A stretch of DNA of 64,000 bases. It comes from Nonomuraea dietziae. Lineage in GTDB: Bacteria; Actinomycetota; Actinomycetes; Streptosporangiales; Streptosporangiaceae. Location: the NCBI RefSeq assembly GCF_014195505.1, contig NZ_JACIBV010000001.1:744001-808000 (forward strand), in the 5' to 3' direction. The notes beneath the pieces are model-generated. The model was not told the origin of the DNA and made no database searches. It saw only the letters and a list, made by a program, of their open reading frames with translations. This document shows positions 1 through 8,371 of the stretch, one piece after another. Both the position numbers and the translations under genes were made by a program. How positions within the stretch are numbered: position 1 is the first letter of the stretch; each line of letters starts with the position of its first letter.

Positions 1-168
1 ACCCCAGGAAACGGCATGGTTACGGAGGGCAAGGTGACCATCGTCTTCATGCCCGGCCGGCGCTCCTTCCGTGCGCACGGCCCTACCAACCGCCGCTCTT
101 TCGGTCCATGCGACGAAGCGGCGCGGGGCTCAAGCCCAGCACAATCCGAGGCGACAGCGCCGTTGTGA
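1..168 (+). CDS. 3' end of an unrecognised upstream gene (partial)
   Basis: One reading frame is open from the left edge to a TGA at 166-168. The stop overlaps the AAGGAG (168-173) that serves the next gene, a spacing typical of an operon. An ATG at 16 could start a 50-codon peptide, but a gene entering from the left is equally likely. The readable part (MVTEGKVTIVFMPGRR and on) suggests one beta strand followed by a basic, disordered tail. I do not recognise the family. Whether this is coding at all is an inference from frame and spacing only. Confidence 0.3.
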   Translation, partial: TPGNGMVTEGKVTIVFMPGRRSFRAHGPTNRRSFGPCDEAARGSSPAQSEATAPL

Positions 169-181
169 AGGAGAACGCCCC

Positions 182-1276
182 GTGAGCACGTCTCTCGATG
201 TCCGCCAGATGGTCCGCGACCTGGAAAGGCTCGTCACCTGCGAGTCGCCTTCGCACGACGTCAAGGCCACGATGCGCTGCGCCGACGTCCTCACCGAGAT
301 CGCCTGGCGCATCACGGGGCGGCGGCCCGAGGTGGTGAGCAGGCAGGACAGGCCGCATCTGCTGTGGCGGTTCGGCGGCAGGACCACGGTGCTGCTGGTC
401 GGGCATCTGGACACGGTGTGGCCGCTCGGCACGCTCGACCGCTGGCCGTTCGAGGTCGACGGCGATCTGGCCACCGGGCCCGGCAGCTTCGACATGAAGG
501 CGGGGCTCGTCCAGGCGCTGCACGCGGTCTCCACGCTGACCGACCTGGACGGCGTCACGCTGCTGGTGACCACCGACGAGGAGCTGGGCTCGCCGACCTC
601 GCGCGCCTGGATCGAGGAGCAGGCCCGCGGCGCCAGGGCGGCGTTCGTCCTGGAGGCCAGCGCGGACGGCGCGCTGAAGGTCCAGCGCAAGGGCGTCTCG
701 CTCTACGAGGTGATCGTCGGAGGAAGAGCCGCCCACGCGGGGCTGGAGCCGCACAAGGGGGTCAACGCCGCGGTGGAGCTGGCCCACCAGATCCTCGCTG
801 TCCAGGCGTTCGAGCGGGACGGCACCACGGTCACTCCGACGGTGCTCAGCGGCGGGACGACCACGAACACCGTGCCCGCCCACGCCGGGTTCACCGTGGA
901 TGTCAGGGCCGAGACCGTCGCCGAGCAGGCGCGGGTGGACGCGGCCTTCGGCGCCCTGCGAGCGCACCTTCCCGGGGCGTCGGTCGAGGTGAAGGGCGGG
1001 CCGAACCGGCCGCCGCTGGAGAGCTCCAGCTCCGCGGAGCTGTTCGCCAGGGCCGTACGGCTGGCACGTCAGCTCGGCCTGCCCGAGCTGCGGGGCGTCG
1101 CGGTCGGCGGCGGCTCCGACGGCAACTTCACCGCCGGCGTCGGCGTGCCCACCCTGGACGGCATGGGCGCGGTGGGAGACCACGCCCATGCCGAGGGCGA
1201 GTACATCGTGATCTCGGCCATGGCCGAGCGCGCCGCCCTGCTGGCCGCCCTGATCGACGACGTCCGCGCGGGCTGA
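182..1276 (+). CDS. M20 family metallopeptidase (carboxypeptidase G2-like)
   Basis: A cytosolic zinc-dependent amidohydrolase of the M20/CPG2 type, about 364 residues, the usual family length. The GTG at 182 is chosen because AAGGAG lies 8 bp upstream; a start further upstream would add a basic, low-complexity leader. Visible family motifs are VGHLDTVWP (metal His and catalytic Asp), FDMKAG (bridging Asp), TDEELGS (catalytic Glu and metal Glu), and HAHAEGEY near the C-terminus with a metal His. The segment after GRAAHAG is the dimerisation or lid domain. The family cleaves C-terminal glutamate, N-acyl or peptide amides. The substrate here cannot be told. There is no signal peptide. It follows the partial upstream frame closely and may be co-transcribed with it. 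Confidence 0.85.
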   Translation: MSTSLDVRQMVRDLERLVTCESPSHDVKATMRCADVLTEIAWRITGRRPEVVSRQDRPHLLWRFGGRTTVLLVGHLDTVWPLGTLDRWPFEVDGDLATGPGSFDMKAGLVQALHAVSTLTDLDGVTLLVTTDEELGSPTSRAWIEEQARGARAAFVLEASADGALKVQRKGVSLYEVIVGGRAAHAGLEPHKGVNAAVELAHQILAVQAFERDGTTVTPTVLSGGTTTNTVPAHAGFTVDVRAETVAEQARVDAAFGALRAHLPGASVEVKGGPNRPPLESSSSAELFARAVRLARQLGLPELRGVAVGGGSDGNFTAGVGVPTLDGMGAVGDHAHAEGEYIVISAMAERAALLAALIDDVRAG

Positions 1277-1346
1277 GCCCGGCCGATCGCGGGTTCTCGG
1301 GGGCGCCTGCCGACCGTGCGGTGGCCGGGCGCTCACGTAGGCCCGG

Positions 1347-4300
1347 TCAGCTCGGTGACTCCATGACGCTGTCGATCACGCGGTCGATCGCTTCATGCCG
1401 CGGCAGGCCGGCGCCCCGGTGGTAGGCCTTGGCATAGCCGGTGCTGCCGAGCCGGTCCGCCAGGGTGGACACGAGCGAGCTCAGCTCCAGGTCGCCCCGG
1501 TCGAAGGTGCCGCGGATGACCTCGCTCATGCCGAGCGCGGTGGCCGCACCCGCCGGGTCGCCCTCGAGCGACAGCAGCCGGGCCAGGAGCTGGGCGGCCA
1601 GCGGAAGGTCCATGTTCGCCTGTGCCGCCCGGACGGCGCCGGGCAGCATCGCGCGCGCCCGTGTGGTGTCACCGGCAGTGAGGAGGTTCGTCGTCCTGGC
1701 AGGCAGCAGCAGGCTCTCGCTCGTCTCGGCAGGCAGGGACAACGCGCGGGCGACCCTCTCCAGCCGGTCGAGTTCTTGATCGGCTCGGTCGATCTCGCCG
1801 CAGCGGCGGTACAGCTCTGCCGAGCAGGCATGGACCTGGATCTCCAGCATGGGCTGACCGCGCTCCCATGCCGCCTGTTCCGCGCTCTGGAGGTCGTGCC
1901 TGGCTCCCTTCGGATCGCCGGCGCGCATGCGCTGCGTGGCGAGTCCCAGCCGGGATGAGATCTCCTCCTGCCAGGCGAGGCCTGTGCTGATCGAGATGCT
2001 GCGCTCGTAGTCGGCGACCGCTTCGTCGTGACGGCCCTCGATGGCATGGATCTGCGCCGTGCCGTTCAGCATCATCGCAGTCCAGCACCGGTCGCCCGCC
2101 TCCTCGAACGCGCGTAACGCCCTGGCCGCCGCGCTCGCGCCGCCCGTCCAGTCTCCACGGGTACGGCTGCGCAGCGCCTCGACCAGGTGGGTGTGGGCGA
2201 TGGCCCAGCCGTCCGAGCCGTCCCGGACCCGGGTCATCTCCCGCTCGACCAGGTCGTCCAGGCCGGCCATGAGGGCCGCCGTCAGCGTCATGGTCAGCAG
2301 CATCGGATAGCGCGGCAGCGCGCCCGTCCTCGCACAGTCCTCGATGGCCGCCCGCAACCGCCCGGCGTCTCCTCCACCGGCCAGCAGGTGGATCGTGGTG
2401 AACGCGGCCCTGGCCGCCGGAGGCAGCGCGTCGCCGTACTCCAGCACCCTGGCCACGTAGACGTCGGCCCGGCCGTCGTAACGCAGCATGTCCCAGTACC
2501 AGTACAGCGGGGCGAGGATCCGGGCCGCCGCCTCGGCGTCGCCGTCGTCGATGGCCGCCTGGAGGGCGTACACGAAGTTGTCGTACTCGACGTCGAACAA
2601 CCGCAGCGTCTCCACCTGCTGGGGCGAGCGCAGCAGCGGCTCGTGTCGCTCGGCCAGGCCGGCGTAGTGGCGCGTGAGCCTTCGCCGTACGGCTTCGCGC
2701 TCCTCGGCGGAGCGGAGGTCGTCGGCCGCGTAGGCCCGGATGCTCTCCAGCATCCGGTAGCCGTCACCGGCCCGCTCCACGATGGACTTGTCGACCAGGC
2801 CATCCAGCAGATAGGCGACCTCTCCCGCGGAGTCCTCCGAACACACCGCCTCGATCGGGCCGAGACCGGCCCTGGCCGGAAACATCGACATCCGGCGGGC
2901 GAGTGCCCGCTCTTGATCGGTGAGGAGGTCCCAGCTCCAGTCGATGACCGCACGTAGAGTCTGCTGCCGCGGCTGGGCCGTCCTGTTGCCGGCGCCGAGC
3001 AGCCGGAAGCGATCATCCAGCCGCCGGAGGAGCTCGTCGGCGTTCATCGTGCGCAGCCGCGCAGCCGCCAGCTCCAGCGCGAGCGGCAGGCCGTCCAGCC
3101 GGCGCACGATGTCCACCACCGGGCCCGCCGTCGATTCGTCCAGCGCGAAGCCGGGCCGTACAGCGACCGCCCGATCGAGGAACAGCCGTACCGCCGTCGC
3201 CTGCGCGGCGCGAAGGGGGTCGGCGTGTGCCGGGGGCAGGGCGAGCGGGGCCAGACGGCACAGCGCTTCACCGGTGACCTCCAGCGGCTGTCTGCTGGTG
3301 GTCAGGATGGTCAGGTTCGGCAGGCGCTCGAGCAACTGCCAGGCGAACTCGGCCACCGCTTGTGCGATCTGCTCCCAGTTGTCCAGCATGAGCACGCCCT
3401 CGCCACCGGCGAGCAGGGTCACCGATCGATCGAGCGGGGTCCCCGGCGGCAGGGCCTCTGTCGTGGTGATCGCGCCCAGCACCGCCTCGGGCAACCCGGC
3501 CGGCGTGTCCACCCCGGCCAGGGGGATGAGCCAGACCCGGCCGCGCCGATGGGCCCGATGCCGGCTCACCGCCTCCACGGCCAGGCGGGTCTTGCCCACT
3601 CCTCCGGGTCCTACGACTGTGACCAGCCGTGAGCTCTCCAACAGGCCGGCGAGCAGTTTCAGCTCCTGCTGGCGGCCGACGAAGCCGGTCAGCGGGGCCG
3701 GCAGCCGACCCGGTGCCGCCCGGGAGCGCTCCGACAGCTCACTCTCGCCGCGCAACACCGCCAGGTGCGTCCTGCGCAGCTCCTCGGATGGGTCGACGCC
3801 CAGTTCCTCGGCGAGCGTGCGGCGCACCTGTTCGTACAGGGCCAGAGCCTCGAACTGGCGGCCGGCGGCGTGCAACGCCCGCATCCTCAGGACGGCCAGC
3901 CGTTCGCGCAGCGGATGCGCCGCGGTCGCCGCCTCCAGCTCGGCCAGGATGTCGCCGGGGTTGCCCAGCAGCAGCTCCGCCTCGAACCAGTCCTCGGTGG
4001 CCGCGGCACGCAGCTCCTCCATGCGGGCGGCAGCCGTACCGGCGAAAGGAACGTCGAGCACGTCGGCCAGCGCGTCGCCCCGCCACAGCGTCAGCGCGTC
4101 GCCCAGCAGCGCGACCGCCTTCCTTCCGGCCCCGGCGGCCAGTGCGCCGCGGCCCTGCTTGGCCAGCTTCTCGAAGCGGTAGGCGTCGACGTCCTCGGCG
4201 CGTACGTGAAGACGGTATCCACCGGACGCCAGCTCCACGACCTCGTTCTCGCCCAACGCCCTCCGCAGCCGGTACACCAGCGCGTGCAGCGCTCTGACGC

Positions 4301-4481
4301 TCTGCCGCGGCGGGCGCTCGCCCCACAGCCCGTCGATGAGCGTGTCGACCGGCACCACCTGGCCACCGGCCAGCGTCAGCCTGGCCAGCAGCGCACGAAC
4401 CCTGGTCCCGCCGACGTCGATCGACGCCCCGCCGTCGCCGTAGGCCCGGACCGGCCCCAGCACCTCAATCCGCATGGCCAT
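1347..4481 (-). CDS. AfsR/SARP-type transcriptional activator with NB-ARC ATPase and TPR-like region
   Basis: About 1044 residues, the architecture of large AfsR-like regulators. Residues 1-95 form an OmpR-like winged helix (MRIEVLGPV at the start). Residues about 100-250 are the bacterial transcriptional activator domain (AEELGVDPSEELRRTH). A P-loop GPGGVGKTRLA sits near residue 290, with LMLDNWEQ as Walker B and LPLALELAAARLR as the GLPLA motif of NB-ARC/STAND ATPases. The C-terminal 450 residues are helical repeats. Such proteins bind direct heptamer repeats and activate secondary-metabolite or resistance genes after ATP-driven assembly. The start could be 4481 or 4475; neither has a clear ribosome site, so a leaderless transcript is plausible. 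It is divergent from the serine hydrolase at 4599, with SARP-like repeats between them. Confidence 0.9.
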   Translation of the reverse strand: MAMRIEVLGPVRAYGDGGASIDVGGTRVRALLARLTLAGGQVVPVDTLIDGLWGERPPRQSVRALHALVYRLRRALGENEVVELASGGYRLHVRAEDVDAYRFEKLAKQGRGALAAGAGRKAVALLGDALTLWRGDALADVLDVPFAGTAAARMEELRAAATEDWFEAELLLGNPGDILAELEAATAAHPLRERLAVLRMRALHAAGRQFEALALYEQVRRTLAEELGVDPSEELRRTHLAVLRGESELSERSRAAPGRLPAPLTGFVGRQQELKLLAGLLESSRLVTVVGPGGVGKTRLAVEAVSRHRAHRRGRVWLIPLAGVDTPAGLPEAVLGAITTTEALPPGTPLDRSVTLLAGGEGVLMLDNWEQIAQAVAEFAWQLLERLPNLTILTTSRQPLEVTGEALCRLAPLALPPAHADPLRAAQATAVRLFLDRAVAVRPGFALDESTAGPVVDIVRRLDGLPLALELAAARLRTMNADELLRRLDDRFRLLGAGNRTAQPRQQTLRAVIDWSWDLLTDQERALARRMSMFPARAGLGPIEAVCSEDSAGEVAYLLDGLVDKSIVERAGDGYRMLESIRAYAADDLRSAEEREAVRRRLTRHYAGLAERHEPLLRSPQQVETLRLFDVEYDNFVYALQAAIDDGDAEAAARILAPLYWYWDMLRYDGRADVYVARVLEYGDALPPAARAAFTTIHLLAGGGDAGRLRAAIEDCARTGALPRYPMLLTMTLTAALMAGLDDLVEREMTRVRDGSDGWAIAHTHLVEALRSRTRGDWTGGASAAARALRAFEEAGDRCWTAMMLNGTAQIHAIEGRHDEAVADYERSISISTGLAWQEEISSRLGLATQRMRAGDPKGARHDLQSAEQAAWERGQPMLEIQVHACSAELYRRCGEIDRADQELDRLERVARALSLPAETSESLLLPARTTNLLTAGDTTRARAMLPGAVRAAQANMDLPLAAQLLARLLSLEGDPAGAATALGMSEVIRGTFDRGDLELSSLVSTLADRLGSTGYAKAYHRGAGLPRHEAIDRVIDSVMESPS

Positions 4482-4498
4482 CAGATTAGGAGGCGCCG

Positions 4499-4545
4499 CT
4501 TACAGCGACCGCGCCGCCTGTCGTAGCGCTGTAAGAGGGCTGTCA
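4499..4545 (+). promoter_or_regulatory. Putative SARP operator: three heptamers at 11-bp period plus an inverted copy
   Basis: On the plus strand CCTGTCG (4517), GCTGTAA (4528) and GCTGTCA (4539) are spaced exactly 11 bp apart, the helical-phase direct-repeat layout that SARP regulators bind. A fourth copy lies on the minus strand: CTTACAGCG (4499-4507) is the exact complement of CGCTGTAAG (4527-4535). The plus-strand repeats face the serine hydrolase gene at 4599 and the minus-strand copy faces the SARP gene itself. Target assignment is inferred from position. Confidence 0.55.
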
Positions 4546-4598
4546 TCGCCGACGCGCATCGTCGAGACCGTCAACGACGGCTCACCGAAAGGCGCGAC

Positions 4599-5744
4599 AT
4601 GACAGGCAAAGGGCATGAGAAGACGCAGCACGTGCTCGAGTGGGCGGTGGCCGAGCTCGAGATCCCCGGCATCGTCGCCGAGGTCAAGGACTCCGACGGC
4701 CTCTGGTTCGGTACCGCAGGAGTGGCCGACCTCACGACCGGGGCCCGGCGCGGGCCGGGGGAGTGCCTGCCCATCGGCAGCGCCGCCAAGGCCTTCACCG
4801 CCGCCGCCATCCTCACCCTGGAGGCCGAGGGCCGGTTGGACATCGAGGACCCGGTCAACAGATGGCTGCCCGGCCTGCTGAACGCCGGTGGCTACGACGG
4901 CGACAGGATCACCATCAGGCACCTGCTCAGCAACACCGGTGGCCTGTTCGCCACGGGTCTCGCCCCGGAGCTGGTGGCCGGCTATGCCAGCCGATCCCGA
5001 TTCGCCGAGCATCGCTTCGATGTCTGGACCCTCGACGACCTGCTGCGGTTGACGGTGTCCCAGCCGCCGGTCGGTCAGCCCGGCGAGCGCTTCGTCTACG
5101 CCAACGGCGGCTTCTCCATCGCCCGTGCGATCATCGAGAAGGTCACCGGCCACACCTACGCCGACGAGGTCGAGCGCACGGTCATCCGGCCGCTCGGCCT
5201 GACCGCCACCTACGTGCGCCCGGAAGGCGAGACGGGGTACCGCGGTCCGCACCCGCGCGCGTACTCGACCCAGTTCTACAAGGACGGCGTCGACCCGGCG
5301 TCCGTCACCCCGGAGAACTGGGAGTCGATGATGGAGGAACCCGGGCTCGAACCCCTCGACGTCACCGAGTTCAACACCTCCTGGGAGACGGGGAACCTCG
5401 TCTCGACCACCGGCGACATGATCCGATTCGTCAACGCCGTGGCCGGCGGCGGCCTGCTGCCACCCGCGCAGCACCACAAGATGTGGACCACGGTCTCCAC
5501 CGAGGGCGCCGGCTGGCTGCCGCACACCCGCTACGGCCTCGGCCTGTTCGAGCTCGACCGTGCGGTGACGGGCGGGCGTACCGTGTGCGGTGTGGCCGGC
5601 AGCTACTGGGGACACATGTTCTGCGCGCTGGGGACCTCCGACGGGGAGCACACCATCGCCTTCCACACCAACACCGAGGCGAAGAGCTGGGACCTCCTCT
5701 TCAAGATCGTTGAAGCGGAGTTCGGCATCACGATCGGCGCGTGA
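4599..5744 (+). CDS. Serine hydrolase, class C beta-lactamase/DD-peptidase fold
   Basis: A 381-residue protein of the beta-lactamase family (COG1680), with no obvious signal peptide and so probably cytoplasmic. The nucleophile motif SAAK lies in PIGSAAKAFTAAAIL (about residue 65). The second motif YAN is in FVYANGGFSIARAIIEKV. A third-strand motif equivalent is near GEHTIAFHTNTEA. GAAAGG lies 8 bp before the ATG. Family members hydrolyse beta-lactams, D-amino peptides or esters; many in actinomycetes are esterases of unknown substrate. It is divergent from the large SARP regulator and is the gene that the three tandem heptamers face, so it is the likeliest regulated target. Confidence 0.85.
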   Translation: MTGKGHEKTQHVLEWAVAELEIPGIVAEVKDSDGLWFGTAGVADLTTGARRGPGECLPIGSAAKAFTAAAILTLEAEGRLDIEDPVNRWLPGLLNAGGYDGDRITIRHLLSNTGGLFATGLAPELVAGYASRSRFAEHRFDVWTLDDLLRLTVSQPPVGQPGERFVYANGGFSIARAIIEKVTGHTYADEVERTVIRPLGLTATYVRPEGETGYRGPHPRAYSTQFYKDGVDPASVTPENWESMMEEPGLEPLDVTEFNTSWETGNLVSTTGDMIRFVNAVAGGGLLPPAQHHKMWTTVSTEGAGWLPHTRYGLGLFELDRAVTGGRTVCGVAGSYWGHMFCALGTSDGEHTIAFHTNTEAKSWDLLFKIVEAEFGITIGA

Positions 5745-5847
5745 GCACGAGGCTCGTGCCGACCCCTGTACGGTCTCGTATGACCTCTCGCCCGTGACGT
5801 CCGCCTCGCATGAGGCCGTGATCGAGTGATCTCGATTCCCGTCTCTG

Positions 5848-6405
5848 TCACTCCGGTTGGTCACTGAGCGTAGAGGTCCCGGTGAGTGGTGATGAGCGGT
5901 CAACGGCGGCGGCTTCGATGCGTTCGAGCAGGGGTGGGCTCCAGTGGGTGCCGTAGGTGTCCTGCAGGCGTGGCAGTCGCCAGTCGTTGCCTGTGACGAC
6001 GCCCCGGCACAAAGGCGTGTCACAACGGCAGGCCATCGACCACGCTTCGACGCCGGTGTGCGTGGCGTAGTCGATGGTGAGCTCCTCTCCTGGATCGACA
6101 TCGCGTCGTGCGATCACCGTTGCTGCGTCGCGGTGCCAGAGAGTGGGGTCGCAGGAGTGGTTGCCGTAGCGCACCGGGTGAGCGGGATCGACAAGCAGGT
6201 GGATGCCTTCGGCGACGGTGAGGCTGCTGTAGGGCGGTGCGAGGCGGGCCAGAATCTCATCGGTGATGACGCGTCCGCCGAGCCGCATCACGACCTCGTC
6301 CTGTCGGATCTGCTCGATGGCGAACAGGCCGGTGCCGTGGATGGGGGAGTGCTGGGGCTGAGCGCTCGGGCTGAGCCAGCAGTCAGCCTCGTATGTCCCG
6401 CTCAT
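5848..6405 (-). CDS. SET-domain protein (putative lysine methyltransferase)
   Basis: A 185-residue protein that is essentially a lone SET domain with a cysteine-rich post-SET tail. SPIHGTGLFA is the N-terminal SET motif, GNHSCDP the NHxC-type knot motif, and GEELTIDY the ELxxDY catalytic motif. CRCDTPLCRG resembles the CxC...C zinc-binding post-SET segment. SET enzymes transfer methyl from S-adenosylmethionine to protein lysines; they are common in eukaryotes and scattered in bacteria. The ATG at 6405 is preferred (GAGG 4 bp upstream). The gene begins 4 bp after the stop of the truncated RibD-like gene, so the two are co-transcribed. The methylation target is unknown. Confidence 0.8.
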   Translation of the reverse strand: MSGTYEADCWLSPSAQPQHSPIHGTGLFAIEQIRQDEVVMRLGGRVITDEILARLAPPYSSLTVAEGIHLLVDPAHPVRYGNHSCDPTLWHRDAATVIARRDVDPGEELTIDYATHTGVEAWSMACRCDTPLCRGVVTGNDWRLPRLQDTYGTHWSPPLLERIEAAAVDRSSPLTGTSTLSDQPE

Positions 6406-6409
6406 GACC

Positions 6410-6736
6410 TCACGCACCGTCCTTCACGTCCGACGGGGACCCGCCGGTGAGCAGGTGGGGCCGGTACCGCACGTTCACGACCGCCGTGGGGTCGCCTTCG
6501 CCGACCCGGTGCAGGCGGACCGGCTCACCACCGGGGTTGTCGTAGAGCCGGATGCCGTCGCCGAGCAGGACCGGTGCGATGTGCAGGTCGATCTCGTCGA
6601 TCAGGCCAGGGCGGGCTGACATCCCGGTGGTCATCCAGTCCATCTCGTGGTTCGGCCCTGCCACGAAGCCGTCCAGTGACATCGTGAAGTGCCAGAGCAC
6701 CTTCCCGCCTGCGGTCTGCGGCTCGGTGTCGGTCAT
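6410..6736 (-). pseudogene. RibD C-terminal/dihydrofolate reductase-like protein with internal deletion
   Basis: The first 43 residues (KVLWHFTMSLDGFVAGPNH) are the N-terminal strand and active-site loop of the DHFR/RibD-C family. The text then jumps directly to LIDEIDLHIAPVLLGDGIR and the normal C-terminus. Full members have roughly 70-90 residues between these blocks, carrying the nucleotide-binding part. The reading frame is intact at 108 residues, with AGGAGG before the ATG at 6736, so the gene is expressible but probably has no NADPH-binding core. The join falls at an RPG-L/G-LIDE type boundary, consistent with deletion between short repeats. Function is probably lost; a reduced binding role cannot be excluded. 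Confidence 0.75.
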
Positions 6737-6845
6737 TCGTCGCCTCCTGCGATCTGCCTGCGGTTTGTGACGTTGCCGAAAGGAGAGGGCTCTGCCTGTC
6801 GCTCGGCTACGGTGCCGGTCTCCGTGCCCGGGCCGGGAGGTCACC

Positions 6846-6915
6846 CAGCCTGGCAGGGATCGGTACCTGCCGATAGGGTCCGATCCTGTGGGCCGATCGA
6901 GGACCAATTCGGGCC
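6846..6915 (+). promoter_or_regulatory. MocR promoter/operator, copy 1
   Basis: A 70-bp stretch that reads into the first codons of the MocR gene. It holds the inverted repeat ATCGG(6859-6863)/CCGAT(6870-6874) and a further CCGAT half site at about 6880. TAGGGT at 6874-6879 would serve as a -10 for a leaderless transcript starting at the GTG at 6888. About 60 of the 70 positions recur at 9734-9802 beside the flavin oxidase gene, which marks it as a probable autoregulatory and target operator. Confidence 0.6.
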
Positions 6916-8327
6916 TGGCCGAGGACCTGCTCATCGAGCTGAACCGCGAGGCCGGGGTGCCGCTGCACCGGCAGATCGAGGCGTCCATCCGCGCCGGCAT
7001 CCGGGCCGGACGGCTGCGAGCGGGCGCGTCGCTGCCGCCCAGCCGCACCCTCGCGGCCGGCCTCGGGGTCTCCCGCGGGGTGGTCGTGGAGGCCTACCAG
7101 CAGCTCGTCGCCGAGGGCTACCTCGCCAGCCGATCGGGGGGCTACACCCAGGTCGCCGCGTCGATGCCGCCGGCCGCCGACGGCGCGGGCTCCGCGGCTT
7201 CGACGGCGCAGCCGGCCGCGCGCGCAGCCGGCCTCAGGGTCGACTTCGGGTACGGGCGCACCGACGTGTCGCAGTTCCCGCGGGCCGCCTGGCTGCGCTC
7301 GGTTCGTAGCGTGCTCACCACCACGCCCAACGACCGGTTCGCCTACCTCGACGGGCGTGGCGTGCCGGAGCTGCACGTGGCCCTGTGCGACTACCTCAAC
7401 CGGGTGCGCGGCACATCGTCCGTCCCGGGCAACGTGGTGATCTGCAGCGGCTACGGGCAGGGCATCGCGCTGCTGATCCAGGTGCTCGTCCGGCACGGCG
7501 CCAGGCGGATCGCCCTGGAGGACCCGTCGTCCAACGACGACGCCAGGGTGCTGGCCGCCGCCGCCGGTCTGGACGTGGTCGGCATCCCGGTGGGTCCGGA
7601 CGGCGTGCAGGTCGATGCGCTCCATCGGGCCGACGCCGATGCGGTCGTGCTCACGCCGTCGCACCAGTGGCCCACCGGGGGAGTGCTGTCGGCCGCGGCG
7701 AGGGCCGAGGTGATCGGCTGGGCGAAGCGCCGCGGCGCGCTCGTGGTCGAGGACGATTACGACGCGGAGTACCGCTACGACCGGTCGCCGGTGGGCGCCA
7801 TGCAGGGCCTGGCACCCGATCAGGTCGTCTACTGCGGTACGGCCAGCAAGACGCTCGCGCCGGGGTTGCGGCTCGGCTGGCTGGTCGTGCCTTCCCACCT
7901 GGTCGCCGACGTCGCCGCGGCGAAGGTGCTCGCCGACCGCGGTTCGCCGGTCATCGACCAGTTGACGTTCGCCGACTTCCTCACCCGCGGCGAGTTCGAC
8001 CGCCACCTGCGCCGGATGCGTCCGGTGTACCGCCGCCGCCGCGACGCGCTGCTGGACGCCCTGCGCGCTCACCTGCCCGATCTGGAACCGGCCGGGATCG
8101 CCGCCGGGCAGCATGTGGTCGCCTGGCTCCCGCCCGACCTCGACGAGGCGGCGGTGGTGACGGCCGCAGCCCGGCACGGGCTCGGCATCCATGGCCTGGG
8201 CCCGTATCGGATCGCCGGCACCGGACCGGGCGGCCTCATCTTCGGCTACGCCATCCTCGGCGAGAGCGCCATCGCCGAGGGGGTCGCGCTGCTGGCGGCG
8301 GCCGTCCGGGAGGTACGGGGATCCTGA
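6888..8327 (+). CDS. MocR/GntR-type PLP-dependent transcriptional regulator
   Basis: 479 residues: an N-terminal GntR winged helix (LRAGASLPPSRTLAAGLGVSRGVVVEAYQQL, residues about 40-75) followed by a fold-type I aminotransferase-like domain. The PLP lysine is in YCGTASKTLAPGLRLGW, and VVEDDYDAEYRYDR carries the cofactor Asp. Family members (PdxR, GabR, TauR) sense an amino compound through external aldimine formation and usually control a neighbouring gene. Here the duplicated operator points to itself and to the flavin oxidase at 8372-9727, which converges on this gene. The GTG start at 6888 has no ribosome site and lies 8 bp after a -10-like TAGGGT, so translation is probably leaderless. 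Confidence 0.88.
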   Translation: MGRSRTNSGLAEDLLIELNREAGVPLHRQIEASIRAGIRAGRLRAGASLPPSRTLAAGLGVSRGVVVEAYQQLVAEGYLASRSGGYTQVAASMPPAADGAGSAASTAQPAARAAGLRVDFGYGRTDVSQFPRAAWLRSVRSVLTTTPNDRFAYLDGRGVPELHVALCDYLNRVRGTSSVPGNVVICSGYGQGIALLIQVLVRHGARRIALEDPSSNDDARVLAAAAGLDVVGIPVGPDGVQVDALHRADADAVVLTPSHQWPTGGVLSAAARAEVIGWAKRRGALVVEDDYDAEYRYDRSPVGAMQGLAPDQVVYCGTASKTLAPGLRLGWLVVPSHLVADVAAAKVLADRGSPVIDQLTFADFLTRGEFDRHLRRMRPVYRRRRDALLDALRAHLPDLEPAGIAAGQHVVAWLPPDLDEAAVVTAAARHGLGIHGLGPYRIAGTGPGGLIFGYAILGESAIAEGVALLAAAVREVRGS

Positions 8328-8371
8328 TCACGCGCAGGCGCTCGGCCGGCGGCGCATCCAGGATCTGCGCA

